DNA of 64,000 nucleotides from Psychrobacter okhotskensis (GTDB taxonomy: Bacteria; Pseudomonadota; Gammaproteobacteria; Pseudomonadales; Moraxellaceae): positions 1-64,000 of the forward strand of contig NZ_JABRVQ010000016.1 in assembly GCF_013248965.1 (NCBI RefSeq), in the 5' to 3' direction. The notes beneath the pieces were generated by a model. That model worked only from the letters and a program-made list of their open reading frames with translations, ran no database searches and had not been told where the DNA came from. Positions within the stretch are counted from its first letter, which is position 1. The number at the start of each line of letters is the position of its first letter. Positions 38,290 to 52,780 of this stretch are shown one piece after another. The position numbers and the translations under genes were made by a program.

Positions 38290-38730
38290 TCAGCTTCTCC
38301 CTATTATCAGGTAAATTTAGCTAAGACAACCATACTAACTTTTGAAAAACACATAGAGACAAGACAATTAGGATGTCAAATTGGCTTGATACATTATTGA
38401 TTTTATAAGTATTTATATTAATTGTATTAAGTTGGTTACATCATAGTTTAGTTTGGTCATCAAAGCAACCTATGATTATCTTATAACACTACTTATGTAT
38501 ACTAAACGATCATTTAGCATTATATATATTGAGTATGTGACATATAACGATATATTTTTGCTGTCTAGTACGCTACTTTTTAAGAACAAAAATGGATATC
38601 AGCGGTGCCTAATGTATTGATATTACTTTTCACTGACCATAGCTAACGGCTTACGCGTTAAAATGAATAGGTACAGTAAAGCAATCACTCAAAAATTTTA
38701 AGTGATTGTTTAAATATCTTTAAGAAATGA
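38290..38730. other. Intergenic region between the ispD and BLUF genes
   Basis: AT-rich, no gene seen. It holds the BLUF promoter and, at 38682-38708, a hairpin that may terminate ispD. Confidence 0.45.
38682..38708 (-). terminator. Possible terminator of the eno-ftsB-ispD cluster
   Basis: CAATCACT and AGTGATTG pair over an 11-base AT loop, 23 bases beyond the ispD stop. The T-tail on the minus strand is weak. Confidence 0.4.
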
Positions 38731-39507
38731 TTAGGACTGAGCGTTGAGAATCGCTGCTAGCAATGTAGCGTCGTCTGGATAAGTGAGTTTTATGTTTTGA
38801 CGACTGCCAGTCACTAAACGTATAGGGAGATTTAGATGTTCAAACGCGCTTGCTTCATCGGTAATATCTAGCTGATGCTTAGCGACATGTGCGAGTACTT
38901 GCTGCAACTCACCTAGGCGAAATACTTGTGGGGTTTGTGCTTGCCACATATTACTGCGGTCGATAGTGCGTTTAGCATAAGAGTGTGAGCTGCTGCTATT
39001 TATCGATGTATTAACAAGCTCAGATTGAGCAGTAGAATAGACATATGACTCTTTTAGCGTATCAGCCACTGGCGTCGCTAAGATAGCACCATAAGGCTCT
39101 GACATCGCTGCCTCGATAACTTGATTAATATCATTACTGGGAACGGCAGGGCGCGCGGCATCATGAATCAGCACTAAATCTGAATCGTCAGCACCTGAAT
39201 GACTGATTGCCTCTACCCCTGCCTGTACTGATTGCCAACGTTCAGTGCCGCCAATGGCATAATATATAGGAAGTGCAAAATCAAGCGTCTGCGCTGTGCT
39301 GTCATCTGCTGCGATGACCAATAAGCACTTGTCAATATAAGCACTTGACGCAAGCCGTGCCACGCTATGCTGTAGCAAAGTCTGCCCTTGCAAGATTGTA
39401 TATTGCTTAGCAATAGACGCACCGAAGCGACTACCGCGACCAGCGGCGACAATCATGGCGTGTATATTAGGTGTGGTATTCATAAGGTGGTTTTGATTGA
39501 TACTCAT
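38731..39507 (-). CDS. ispD: 2-C-methyl-D-erythritol 4-phosphate cytidylyltransferase
   Basis: Transfers CMP to methylerythritol phosphate in the non-mevalonate isoprenoid pathway. I use the ATG at 39507 (MSINQNHLMNTTPN) with GGAA seven bases upstream; an ATG at 39483 would also give the whole catalytic domain, and the frame is open to 39585. Signatures: IVAAGRGSRFGASIAKQYTI (nucleotide-binding loop), LVLIHDAARPAVPSND, ATPVADTLKES and WQAQTPQVFRL. An insertion with Ser repeats (TSINSSSSHSYAK) enlarges the beta-arm region. ftsB and eno are upstream on the same strand, the common order in gammaproteobacteria. Confidence 0.93.
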   Translation of the reverse strand: MSINQNHLMNTTPNIHAMIVAAGRGSRFGASIAKQYTILQGQTLLQHSVARLASSAYIDKCLLVIAADDSTAQTLDFALPIYYAIGGTERWQSVQAGVEAISHSGADDSDLVLIHDAARPAVPSNDINQVIEAAMSEPYGAILATPVADTLKESYVYSTAQSELVNTSINSSSSHSYAKRTIDRSNMWQAQTPQVFRLGELQQVLAHVAKHQLDITDEASAFEHLNLPIRLVTGSRQNIKLTYPDDATLLAAILNAQS

Positions 39508-39639
39508 GGTTGGATTCCATGATGATAGGACGGGGAGGAAGTGAAAAAGAGGTTTAGATTTTAACCATAAATATTTTAAGACCAATAATGTCTCTACTGT
39601 AGATAGTAGAAAACACTCATTTTGTAAAATTAAGAGCGA

Positions 39640-39948
39640 TTAATAACGGCTGTGCGTTGTCGGCGCTGTTGATACTTGTACAAAAGTCTCATTTGGCTTG
39701 ATTAAGCCCAAATCTAAACGCGCGTGCTCTTCTACTGCCTCAAGACCATTCTTTAGATCATAAACATCAGTACGCAATAAATTATTTGCAGCCACTTGGT
39801 TGTCGTTCAGACGCTGCTGATCTTCAATCTGAGTCTGTAGTGTATTACGCTCAAAGCGACCATTTTCACCCAGCCAATACTGATATTGCAGCCCTAACAG
39901 CACAGCGACCGCTAAAGCAAGTAAGATAAATTGGCTAAAGTATTTCAT
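39640..39948 (-). CDS. ftsB: Cell division protein FtsB
   Basis: Bitopic membrane protein that with FtsL and FtsQ links early and late divisome proteins and activates septal synthesis. The 102 residues have a short cytoplasmic start, one membrane helix (FILLALAVAVLLGLQYQYW), the GENGRFERNTLQTQIEDQ coiled coil, and EEHARLDLGLIKPNETFVQV, a conserved FtsB ending. Its location between eno and ispD is typical. No strong ribosome site precedes the ATG. Confidence 0.93.
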   Translation of the reverse strand: MKYFSQFILLALAVAVLLGLQYQYWLGENGRFERNTLQTQIEDQQRLNDNQVAANNLLRTDVYDLKNGLEAVEEHARLDLGLIKPNETFVQVSTAPTTHSRY

Positions 39949-40084
39949 AAAGTATTAACGCCAAGTGATAAAGAGATAATAATTAAAATCGAAAAAATGA
40001 GATTAACTGATTAGGCGCTATATCATCCTGTGAATGACAATATAGCGCTTAAGTCTACACTAAAATTCTTAGCTACTCAGCTTA

Positions 40085-41723
<1,639 letters not shown>

Positions 41724-44084
41724 CTATGCTTTTGTTAAATGTTCGCTATCAGTGTGTGAGCCAGATACCGTATTACTGAGCTCAACCTTTGTTTTGAATC
41801 GCGTTAAACGCAGCGCATTCATTAATACTGAAATAGAGCTGAGCGCCATAGCCGCAGCGGCAATCATAGGGTTTAAAAAACCAAAAGCGGCAAGCGGAAT
41901 GCCAAGGCAATTATAGATGAAGGCAAAAAACAGATTTTGCTTAATATTACGTAGTGTGGCTTGGGCAATTTTTTGCGCGGCATCAATATGCATGAGCGAT
42001 TCGCCCATCAAACGCGCAGAGGCACTATGTTGGGCGACATCTGTACCTTCAAACATAGCAAAGCTGGCATCCGCTGTTGCCATCGCTGGCGCATCATTGA
42101 CGCCGTCGCCTGCCATCGCTACTTTATGACCCGCTGTTTGCAACAGGGCAATTTGGCTTGCTTTGTCACGTGGGCTCATCTTGCCATAAGCCTGCTCGAT
42201 ACCCAGCTGCCCTGCCACATGGTCGACGACCGACTGCTTATCACCACTCATCAAAATGACATCGATGCCAGCATCTTGCAGCGCCTTAATTGCTTGCGGT
42301 GTATCCGCTTTTAAATCGTCCGCTAGGGCAAAAGCACCAAGCGGCTCATCATTAATACTAATCGCTACGGTACTGGCAATTTGCCATACCTTTGGCATCA
42401 GCTTCGGCAACGTCAAATTAGCAAACTCTGCGCTACCAACTTTTACCAGTCCCAACCCTTCGATGTTTGCCTGTATGCCTGCACCTTTGATGACGCTAAT
42501 ATCAGTGACAGTCATTAACGGTAAGTTGCGTTCACTAGCCGCGTTAATCAATGCCGTCGCTAAAGGATGGCTAGCGTGCGCCTCAACGCTTGCAGCAATT
42601 TGTAGCACATCATCGACGGCAAGCGACTTATCCACCATCACCTGATCGACGATACTAGGCTTACCCATGGTTAATGTGCCCGTCTTATCGAGCACCACGG
42701 TATCGATATTGCCTGCCGCTTCTAGGCTTTGCGCGTCTTTGAACCAAACTCCATGACGCGCGGCGACCCCCATACCAGCCATAATAGCCGCTGGCGTGGC
42801 TAAACCTAAGGCACAAGGACAAGCAATGACCAGCACCGACACTGCATGCATCAATGCGGTATCAATCATACCCGTTAGCCACCACGTCAGCCCAAAAGTG
42901 ATCAAAGCAATGGCAACAACGACTGGGACAAAAATAGCCGTTACTCTATCAGCAAGGCGCGCTAGATTGGCTTTTGAGCCTTGTGCATCGCTGAGCGCTT
43001 GTACCATATCACCCAGCTTGGTATCGCTACCTTTAGCACTGACGCGATAAAGCAAACTGCCGTTTTCGACCAGTGCTCCTGCTAATAAACCATCGCCTAC
43101 TTCTTTTTTGAGCGGTACCGACTCACCCGTTAAATGACTCTCCACACACCAACCGCTACCATCGGTAACGACCCCATCCGTTGCAACACGGCTGCCTTGT
43201 TTGGCACGCAAAATATCATCAATTTGCACATCTTTAAGAGCCACATTATGAAAATCACCATTTGGCTGTTGCTGTTCAACTTCATCAGGCGTTAAGGACA
43301 ACAATAAATCGATACTGTTAAGGCTGTGCTTTTTAGTGCGCTCTTCTAGATATTTACCCGTTCGCACAAAAGCAATGACCATGACGCCTGCTTCAAAATA
43401 CACAGCAGGGCTATTGCCAGTCCCATGACCACCAGCGTGACCACTTTGCAATAGACTGTTTAACGTGCCATCGCCATGGGTCAGCCATAGATAAGTCGAG
43501 TACGCCCATATGGTTACCGTAGCGATGACGACTAGCACATCCATATTAGCAAGACCACCTTTGATGGATGCCCAAGCGCTTTTATAAAACGGTAAAGCAA
43601 ATCCGAACTGTACAATCGTCGCTAGGATAAATTGAATCCAAACTGCTGGCATCCACGCCATACCAAAACCTGTCAGCATACCTGCCATACCCACTAAAAA
43701 CGGCAGCAAACATAACCACAAGCCAATCAAGCGCCACGGGTACTGAGTCGCGGTATCTTTATCCGTTTGGGCAAACAAGCTATCAGCTGCCTGCAAATTG
43801 GCGACGAAACCAGTTTTATTTACCCATTCTTTGACTTGCTCAGGCGTCGTCTGGGTCGGATCATAATCGACATTCGCGGTCTCGCCAGCGAAGTTCACAC
43901 TCACCTCGTATACCGACGGCTTTTTGTTTAGTACCTTCTCGATTCTTGAGGCACAGGCCTGACATGTCATGCCATCAATGGCCAGCTGCAGGTGTGCACG
44001 CTCCGGTGCAAGCGTTGTATTGGACTGAATATCAGTCTCAACTTCATAGGATTGCTCAGTGGCGGTACGGGTAGCGTCATTCAT
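41724..44084 (-). CDS. copA: Copper-exporting P-type ATPase
   Basis: P1B-type ATPase that exports Cu(I) from the cytoplasm. One N-terminal metal-binding domain carries MTCQACASRIEKVL (residues about 34-47). The membrane CPC motif is IACPCALGLATPAA, the phosphorylated Asp is in DKTGTLTMGKP, and the hinge is VAMAGDGVNDAPAMATADA. The actuator motif is CVESHLTGESVPLKK. The 786 residues fit the bacterial family. It has a His/Gly-rich loop after helix 4 (HAGGHGTG). The HMA chaperone gene lies 309 bp upstream on the same strand. I see no CueR-type palindrome in that gap. Confidence 0.95.
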   Translation of the reverse strand: MNDATRTATEQSYEVETDIQSNTTLAPERAHLQLAIDGMTCQACASRIEKVLNKKPSVYEVSVNFAGETANVDYDPTQTTPEQVKEWVNKTGFVANLQAADSLFAQTDKDTATQYPWRLIGLWLCLLPFLVGMAGMLTGFGMAWMPAVWIQFILATIVQFGFALPFYKSAWASIKGGLANMDVLVVIATVTIWAYSTYLWLTHGDGTLNSLLQSGHAGGHGTGNSPAVYFEAGVMVIAFVRTGKYLEERTKKHSLNSIDLLLSLTPDEVEQQQPNGDFHNVALKDVQIDDILRAKQGSRVATDGVVTDGSGWCVESHLTGESVPLKKEVGDGLLAGALVENGSLLYRVSAKGSDTKLGDMVQALSDAQGSKANLARLADRVTAIFVPVVVAIALITFGLTWWLTGMIDTALMHAVSVLVIACPCALGLATPAAIMAGMGVAARHGVWFKDAQSLEAAGNIDTVVLDKTGTLTMGKPSIVDQVMVDKSLAVDDVLQIAASVEAHASHPLATALINAASERNLPLMTVTDISVIKGAGIQANIEGLGLVKVGSAEFANLTLPKLMPKVWQIASTVAISINDEPLGAFALADDLKADTPQAIKALQDAGIDVILMSGDKQSVVDHVAGQLGIEQAYGKMSPRDKASQIALLQTAGHKVAMAGDGVNDAPAMATADASFAMFEGTDVAQHSASARLMGESLMHIDAAQKIAQATLRNIKQNLFFAFIYNCLGIPLAAFGFLNPMIAAAAMALSSISVLMNALRLTRFKTKVELSNTVSGSHTDSEHLTKA

Positions 44085-44346
44085 AGAGAGAACTCGTTAT
44101 TGCGTTAAAGCGCATGATAGCGTTTATACATTTGGGCATTCGTTTGCGCGAAAAAAACTCAGCGACTTGATAAAATTTTTAGGCAAAAGCGTATTTGAAG
44201 ACCAGTTTTCTAAAACTACTGGGATAAATATTAAATGGTTATGATTGGCGATAATTCAAATTTTTCTATTGTTTCAACGCATCAAGACCTATTGGTACAT
44301 ACATAAAAAGCAGTTAGTTATTGCTGCCTCATTATTTTTTAGCCAT

Positions 44347-44374
44347 TAAAAAAACCAGCCATCAGAGCCGGTTC
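44347..44374 (-). terminator. Terminator of the copZ-like gene
   Basis: On the minus strand AACCGGC pairs with GCTGGTT (one G-T pair) around a seven-base loop, followed by T7. It lies 20 bases beyond the gene and separates it from copA, so the two may be transcribed separately. The rest of the 309-bp gap (44085-44393) shows no gene. Confidence 0.75.
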
Positions 44375-44393
44375 TTTTATAAATAAAAAAATC

Positions 44394-44618
44394 TTAAGAG
44401 TTAGCGACGGTGGCATCAAAGCCTGCTTCCTCGATAGCCGATGCAATAGCTTCTGCACTGGTCTTACTATCATCGAAGCTAACTGTTGCTAGATTGTCAG
44501 TGAGATCAACAGTAATAAGATCTAAACCATCAATCTCACCAGTAGCAGCATGGACACTTGCCACACAGCCACCGCAAGTCATGCCATCAATTTTAATAAT
44601 ACGTGTTTGATTTGCCAT
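44394..44618 (-). CDS. copZ: CopZ-like heavy-metal-binding protein (HMA domain)
   Basis: A 74-residue stand-alone HMA domain, a cytosolic copper chaperone that hands Cu(I) to CopA. The metal-binding loop is DGMTCGGCVASV (CxxC) and the fold signature ends with AIEEAGFDATV. AAGGAG seven bases before the ATG is a strong ribosome site. It is upstream of copA but separated by a terminator, so joint function is inferred from family and proximity. Confidence 0.9.
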   Translation of the reverse strand: MANQTRIIKIDGMTCGGCVASVHAATGEIDGLDLITVDLTDNLATVSFDDSKTSAEAIASAIEEAGFDATVANS

Positions 44619-44658
44619 GGTAGGCTCCTTATTTTTGTAAATGAATTTTTATTAATTA

Positions 44659-44828
44659 GGGCGTGTCTTCAATTCACTCGATAGTTATCTAAATGAGCTA
44701 AAAATGGCTAAATCTTGCCAAACATCGTCAAATAGCTGATTAATATCCCGATATTATCTGCGCTATTTTTCTTATTTAACGGCAATTTATCTCATTTTTA
44801 TCACCATTTTTGAAATGAAGACACGCCC
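44659..44828. repeat. 170-bp TA-flanked inverted-repeat element (MITE-like, copy D)
   Basis: Terminal repeats of about 18 bases begin GGGCGTGTCTTCA and end with TGAAGACACGCCC; TA dinucleotides flank both. The interior encodes no protein and has short AT-rich stretches with TCATTTTT repeats. It lies between two small HMA-type genes and belongs to the same family as the elements at 365 and 27515. Confidence 0.8.
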
Positions 44829-44997
44829 TAGTATTTTTATAAGTCAAATAAACTGCTTTTATAGTTTTTTATAACATTCACTTTAAATGCAGGATGTCAC
44901 TAGCATAAGCCGAATTGAAGCGAACAACAAGTTTGACTGCTAATATCTTTAAGAAAGCACTTTATTAAACGACTTTTTCTTTATAAGTGCCTCACCG

Positions 44998-45252
44998 CTA
45001 ATCATGATGATGTGGATTTTGCGGTGAATCAATCGGAAACGGCTGGGTAACATAATCGACCATGCTAATCGCGGCAGTTAACGCATGGATACTGGTATCG
45101 GTATCATCATAGCGTACGGTAGCAACGTCCTTAGCAGGATCAAGCTCAATCTCAGTGACTCCTGTAATATTCTTAAGCGCGGTCATCAAGCTATCAAGAC
45201 CTTCCGCGTCATCGATATTGTCGATACTGACGTGTGCAATTTGTATGGCCAT
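44998..45252 (-). CDS. HMA-like protein lacking the CxxC metal site
   Basis: An 84-residue protein that follows the beta-alpha-beta pattern of heavy-metal-associated domains: IQIAHVSIDNID, ALKNITGVTEIELDPAKDVATVRYDD, then ALTAAISMVDYV. The usual GMTCxxC loop is replaced by DNIDDAEGLDS, so no cysteine is available. The C-terminus ends with PQNPHHHD, three consecutive His that could bind Ni, Zn or Cu. GAGGGTAAG just before the ATG supports translation. It sits 27 bp downstream of... in fact after kdsA in the direction of transcription, so it may be read from the kdsA transcript. Function unknown. Confidence 0.7.
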   Translation of the reverse strand: MAIQIAHVSIDNIDDAEGLDSLMTALKNITGVTEIELDPAKDVATVRYDDTDTSIHALTAAISMVDYVTQPFPIDSPQNPHHHD

Positions 45253-45279
45253 TGTCTTACCCTCTTATCGTTTATAGCA

Positions 45280-46200
<921 letters not shown>

Positions 46201-46349
46201 TTATTATTAATATTACTCTCCCATATTGTAACCGATAGCCCAATGAATAAAAGTATCCAAGCGTAATTACATCTCGCTGATACTGTAGATTACTTAATCA
46301 AACCACTATTGCTAGAAAAAACTATTAAAAAATGGCTAAATAAACAGTC

Positions 46350-46382
46350 AAAAAAAAGACCAATCCGCAGATCAGTCTTTTC
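46350..46382 (-). terminator. Terminator of pyrG
   Basis: On the minus strand AAAAGACTGATC pairs with GATTGGTCTTTT around a four-base TGCG loop, with a T-tail. It lies 45 bases beyond the pyrG stop. Confidence 0.85.
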
Positions 46383-46425
46383 ACTTATATTAAAAATTCA
46401 TTGTAAAACAGTAAAGCTTTTAATA

Positions 46426-48153
<1,728 letters not shown>

Positions 48154-48198
48154 TCACGCTGATAATAAACATTTTTCTGTTATTCGTACTCTATACAA

Positions 48199-48228
48199 CA
48201 AAAAACTCACCCCGAAGGATGAGTTTTT
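48199..48228 (-). terminator. Terminator of the porin gene
   Basis: A5-CTCA pairs with TGAG-T5 around a CCCCGAAGGA loop whose ends can also pair. It lies 28 bases beyond the porin stop. Confidence 0.8.
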
Positions 48229-48255
48229 CTAATTTAAACTTAATAAAGAGTAAGA

Positions 48256-49299
48256 TTAGAATTTATATTCTAGACCACCGCCGATAGCGAGTAGATCGTA
48301 GTCATCACCACGAAGGTCAGCTGAGTTTTGACCAACATAAGCATGAGCAATCATATTAGGCTTATAAGCATATTCACCACCAACTACGATTTGATCAGAA
48401 TCAGCGTCATCAAAGCCAAGCAAGTTGTCAGTGTTATTGTATTGAATATAAACAGCAGCTGGCTTAGCGAAGTTATTTAGGCCCATCTTAGCACTAAGAA
48501 CTAGACCTTTTTCTTTATCATCGCCTCTGTTAGCTGCATCACTATCAAAATCAGCTACTTGATATAGAGCGCCAAGTACTACAGGAGCTGCCATATACTT
48601 GCCTAGATCAACAGTAGCCGTACCACGAATTAAATCGCCAGAAAGGTTAACATCTTTATCATAAGCAACACCAAATGTAACACCAGTACCGGCATCATAC
48701 ATGGCTGCAGCAGCAAAGCCATTATTACGATCACCACTATCAGAGACAAAAGACTCATCAGCGCTATACATAAGTGCAACATCTAACGGTAGGTTGTTGT
48801 ATTTAGGCGCTTTCCAGATAACTGAATTATTAACACGACCGCTATCAACCATGTTATAGCCGTTTTCGTTTTCTTCAAGCTGATTTGAGCCTAGGTTATC
48901 CCAAAAGCCACTACCAGAAGTCACAACGTTATTTACGTAATCAACAACTGATGTATTACGACCAACGCGGAGTTCACCATAGTTATCATTATTCAAGCCT
49001 AAGAAAGTATCACGGCTTTTGAATGCAATATTGTCACCATCATTACCATCAATATTGATACCCACTTCGTACTGATAGATTACATCAGTATTAGCAGTAA
49101 TTGCTTCAGAACCTTTGAAACCAAGACGTGAAGAATATGAGTTGATTTGGACGGCGTCCATATCGTCATCAGTACGAGTCTCATCATCTAAATTAACGTA
49201 GTCCATACCGACAAATGCTTTACCATAAACGGTTGGTGCTGCATTGGCTGCAGATACAGATAGGGCTGCGATTGCTGTAGCTAAAAGTAGTTTTTTCAT
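48256..49299 (-). CDS. Outer-membrane porin (Gram-negative porin type)
   Basis: Trimeric beta-barrel channel for small solutes. The ATG at 49299 has GGAG seven bases upstream and opens a signal peptide (MKKLLLATAIAALSVSAANA) cleaved before APTVYGKAF; the frame is open further to 49371 but without signal features. The mature protein of about 327 residues alternates polar and hydrophobic residues in barrel strands, has the RLGFKGSEAI and YQYEVG segments seen in the porin_4 family, acidic loops with DDETRTDDDMD, and ends in Phe (GGLEYKF) as required for assembly by BAM. Solute preference cannot be read from sequence. Confidence 0.9.
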   Translation of the reverse strand: MKKLLLATAIAALSVSAANAAPTVYGKAFVGMDYVNLDDETRTDDDMDAVQINSYSSRLGFKGSEAITANTDVIYQYEVGINIDGNDGDNIAFKSRDTFLGLNNDNYGELRVGRNTSVVDYVNNVVTSGSGFWDNLGSNQLEENENGYNMVDSGRVNNSVIWKAPKYNNLPLDVALMYSADESFVSDSGDRNNGFAAAAMYDAGTGVTFGVAYDKDVNLSGDLIRGTATVDLGKYMAAPVVLGALYQVADFDSDAANRGDDKEKGLVLSAKMGLNNFAKPAAVYIQYNNTDNLLGFDDADSDQIVVGGEYAYKPNMIAHAYVGQNSADLRGDDYDLLAIGGGLEYKF

Positions 49300-49886
49300 G
49301 GGGTATCTCCACTTTGCAATTGTAGTAATGAGCAAGCTATTATTAGCTGGCGCCCATAATGGTATCGTCACAAATCCTCAAAGATATAATGTGTAACTGG
49401 CTACCGAGATTAGTCAGAAACAAGTGTGGCGAAGTTTTATTACCGTAAGATGAAAAAAACGTTTACTTACATAATTGGGAATAACTACGTAACCACTATG
49501 TAAACCTAAGTCTTTAACGCCTTATTGCGTAACATCCGTTACCAAACTCATACTTCGAATACAAGCATAACAACTTTGACATAATTTGCAACATATTTTT
49601 ATATTTTAGTGAAGATAATTTTTGGAGATTACAGCTAATATAAGACTTAACCTGAGTTAATAGGTAACCAAAAAAAACGCTGTATTTCTTTAAAAAAATA
49701 AAGCGTTCGTTAGTAAATATCAATAATAAAACTATGCAATTATCATTAATAAAACTCTAAAACTAGCATTCATAAGCAGCGGCTATCTGACAAAAATAAA
49801 GCGCTACTTATCATTAAATAAATAGCGCTAAAGCTAACGTACTAGCCTTGCTAGATTTGTCTAACAATCAGCATACAAATATAGAC
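49300..49886. other. Intergenic region between glcB and the porin gene
   Basis: 587 bp of AT-rich DNA with the porin promoter region and the glcB terminator hairpin at 49800-49829. A 69-residue frame at 49514-49723 has no coding character and no ribosome site. The long 5' side would allow a long leader or a regulatory RNA for the porin, but I see no specific structure. Confidence 0.5.
49800..49829 (-). terminator. Probable terminator of glcB
   Basis: AGCGCTA and TAGCGCT pair across 16 bases. On the minus strand the second arm is followed by TTATTTTT. It lies about 57 bases beyond the glcB stop. Confidence 0.55.
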
Positions 49887-52085
49887 TTAGAAGTTTGCTT
49901 TTAGATCAAGGCGTGCTTGATGTAATAATGGCTCGGTATAACCACTTGGTTGCTCGCGTCCTTTAAATACGAGGTCACAGGCGGCTTTAAATGCGTAAGA
50001 CTGATCAAAGTTGTTGGCCATTGGCTGATAACCGTTATCGCCAGCGTTTTGCTCGTCAACGACTTTTGCCATACGCTTCATAGCATCCATCACTTCTTGC
50101 TCGCTGACCACATTGTGATGTAGCCAGTTGGTCATATGCTGACTTGAGATACGCAAAGTTGCGCGGTCTTCCATCAGGCCGACATCATTGATATCTGGCA
50201 CTTTAGAGCAACCAACGCCTTGGTTTACCCAGCGTACGACATATCCTAAGATGCCTTGAGCGTTGTTTTCTAGCTCTTGCTGCTTCTCTTCTTCTGTCCA
50301 GTTGGTGTCTTTGGCAAGTGGAATTGTCAAGATATCATCGAGACTGGCACGCTCACGTGACTTTAGGCTGTCTTGGACATCAGCAACGCTCACTTGATGA
50401 TAGTGCATGCTGTGCAAGGTTGCGCCTGTCGGTGAGGGTACCCATGCGGTATTGGCACCCGCTTTTGGATGTGCCGCCTTGGTATCCATCATCTCTTTCA
50501 TCTCATCAGGCTTCGCCCACATGCCTTTACCAATCTGCGCGTGACCTTGCAGACCAGTCTCTAGACCGATGTCTACGTTCCACTGCTCGTAGGCTGGCTG
50601 CCATGCTTGCGACTTCATCTCGCCTTTTGGTACGAATGCACCTGCATTCATACTGGTATGCATCTCATCACCAGTACGGTCTAAGAAACCAGTATTAATG
50701 AAGATAACGCGCTCTTGTGCTTGGCGAATGGCTTCTTTTAGGTTGACCGTCATGCGGCGCTCTTCGTCCATGATGCCGATCTTTAGCGTATTACGCTCTA
50801 GACCCAATAGATCTTCTGAGGCGTTAAATAAGTCATTGGCCATTTTGACTTCGTCAGGGCCGTGCATTTTTGGCTTAACGATATACATAGAGCCTTTGCG
50901 TGAGTTTGACAGCTCGGTTTTGCCTTTTAGATCATTGAGCGACAATAGCGGCGTAATCAAACCATCCATCAACCCTTCAAAGATTTCTTCCTGACCATTA
51001 CCCAAATCAACTAGGATGGCAGGGTTTTGCATCAAGTGACCGACGTTACGAATCAACAAAAGTGAACGGCCTGGTAATACCAGCTTACCGCCATCAGGAG
51101 TAGTGTATTCACGGTCTGGGTTTTGTTTACGGGTACGGGTTTTGCCGCCTTTTTCGAAGGTTTCTTGCAAGTCACCATTCATTAGACCAAGCCAGTTACG
51201 ATACACTTCTACTTTTTCTTCTGCATCGACAGCAGCGATTGAATCTTCGCAATCTTGAATTGCCGTAATCGCTGATTCTAATAGTACATCTTTAATACTT
51301 GCTGGATCATCTTTGCCCACTGGATGATTGCCATCGATTTGAATCTCAGCATGCAGGCCGTTATTCTTGAGCAAAATACCAGTAGGCTGCTCTGCTTCAC
51401 CAACGAAACCAACAAATTTCGCGGCGTCTTTTAGCTCAGTGCTATTATCACCTTGAACAATTTCAAGTTTGCCATCGACCACTTTAAAGCCGGTCACATC
51501 GTTATATGACCCTGATGCTAAGGCAAAATGTTCGTCTAGAAATGCTTTGGCATAAGCAACAACAGCAGCACCGCGCGTTGGGTTATAACCACCTGTTGCT
51601 TGTTGGCCATTTTCGTCACTGATGACGTCAGTACCATATAATGCATCATATAAACTGCCCCAACGCGCGTTGGTGGCGTTCAATGCGTAGCGAGCATTAC
51701 GGACTGGTACGACCAGCTGTGGACCTGCAATATGGGCAATCTCGTCATCGACGTTTTGAGTACTGACTTTGAAATCATCACCTTCTGGTAACAGATAGCC
51801 AATTTCTTGCAAGAATGTTTTATACGCGGGGTAATCAATTTCGCCATCTTTGGCAGGGTTGTCCAGATGCCATTGGTCAATCTGCGCTTGAATCTTGTCA
51901 CGAGTTTCTAGCAGCGCTTTGTTACGCGGGGTAAACTCTTTGATGACCTTTTCAAAACCTGACCAATAGCTGTCTGAATCAACACCGACTTTCGGCAGCA
52001 CTTCGTTTTCAATAAAGTCATACAATTGCTGGTCGATGGCAAGAATGCCTTTTTGAATACGATTGGCGTTAGAAGACTGGCTCAT
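49887..52085 (-). CDS. glcB: Malate synthase G
   Basis: Condenses glyoxylate with acetyl-CoA to malate, second enzyme of the glyoxylate shunt. The 732 residues and single-polypeptide layout identify the G form. Hallmarks: [89 protein letters not shown] (catalytic metal and Arg region) and [22 protein letters not shown] upstream is a good ribosome site. It should work with AceA, encoded 22 kb away. Confidence 0.96.
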   Translation of the reverse strand: MSQSSNANRIQKGILAIDQQLYDFIENEVLPKVGVDSDSYWSGFEKVIKEFTPRNKALLETRDKIQAQIDQWHLDNPAKDGEIDYPAYKTFLQEIGYLLPEGDDFKVSTQNVDDEIAHIAGPQLVVPVRNARYALNATNARWGSLYDALYGTDVISDENGQQATGGYNPTRGAAVVAYAKAFLDEHFALASGSYNDVTGFKVVDGKLEIVQGDNSTELKDAAKFVGFVGEAEQPTGILLKNNGLHAEIQIDGNHPVGKDDPASIKDVLLESAITAIQDCEDSIAAVDAEEKVEVYRNWLGLMNGDLQETFEKGGKTRTRKQNPDREYTTPDGGKLVLPGRSLLLIRNVGHLMQNPAILVDLGNGQEEIFEGLMDGLITPLLSLNDLKGKTELSNSRKGSMYIVKPKMHGPDEVKMANDLFNASEDLLGLERNTLKIGIMDEERRMTVNLKEAIRQAQERVIFINTGFLDRTGDEMHTSMNAGAFVPKGEMKSQAWQPAYEQWNVDIGLETGLQGHAQIGKGMWAKPDEMKEMMDTKAAHPKAGANTAWVPSPTGATLHSMHYHQVSVADVQDSLKSRERASLDDILTIPLAKDTNWTEEEKQQELENNAQGILGYVVRWVNQGVGCSKVPDINDVGLMEDRATLRISSQHMTNWLHHNVVSEQEVMDAMKRMAKVVDEQNAGDNGYQPMANNFDQSYAFKAACDLVFKGREQPSGYTEPLLHQARLDLKANF

Positions 52086-52663
52086 ATTGTTATCCTTATC
52101 TGTTCGTGAGGTGTGTTAATGCTAAGTTGCTACAATAACGGTGTGAAAATATGTGCTCTTGGAGCATTTATCCCTAGTTTGCTTTGCGGTGAATAAATAG
52201 CAAACATGACAATGCGAACTGTTGGTGGTGATTGAGCATCTATTAATGTAATAACTGTTTAAGACTGAATTTGTCTGATGCAGCGTCTGTGATTTTGGGA
52301 TTGTCTGTAAGCAGAGCTGTCTATAATTCTTAGGTTTTAATACAGGATTGGCACTTGATATAATGCCTATCGCCCGCTACTAAGTAATGATCAATAGTAA
52401 GACAAAATGCCTGAAAAGCAAAATCTCATCCTACTATCAAATAATAAAATAAACAAGGAAACGTCATTCACCAAGTAAATACTTAGGCTGTATAATAATG
52501 ATACTCTATAAGCCACCTACTCTAGAGGCTTTAATCAATACTTTAGAGTTAGACCATTATACGTGCAGTATAAACTGTAAGTAATCATTACAGCATTCAT
52601 TTATGCTTAACGGTTATCTATTTAACTTTTAATATTTGATTAAGAGATGTTGAACCTTCGACT
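52086..52663. other. Divergent region between glcB and miaE
   Basis: 578 bp with no gene. It carries the promoters for both sides. At 52649-52669, crossing into the first miaE ATG, is a degenerate copy of the terminal repeat of the element found at 23815 and 57624. Confidence 0.5.
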
Positions 52664-52780
52664 ATGGCAAAGACTATGAATAATGAAAATATGAAAATCA
52701 ATAACAGTAATGACAAGGCTGTGAGCGACAGCCATACAGAAGAATACAAGATAGAAAAAGACGGTCTAACAGAGGAAAGT

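Noticed and set aside
41724-44618. CueR-type operator in front of copZ and copA
   Set aside because: No dyad of the expected form was found upstream of either gene.
49514-49723. 69-residue minus-strand frame between glcB and the porin gene
   Set aside because: No ribosome site, low-complexity Phe/Lys/Tyr composition typical of AT-rich non-coding DNA.
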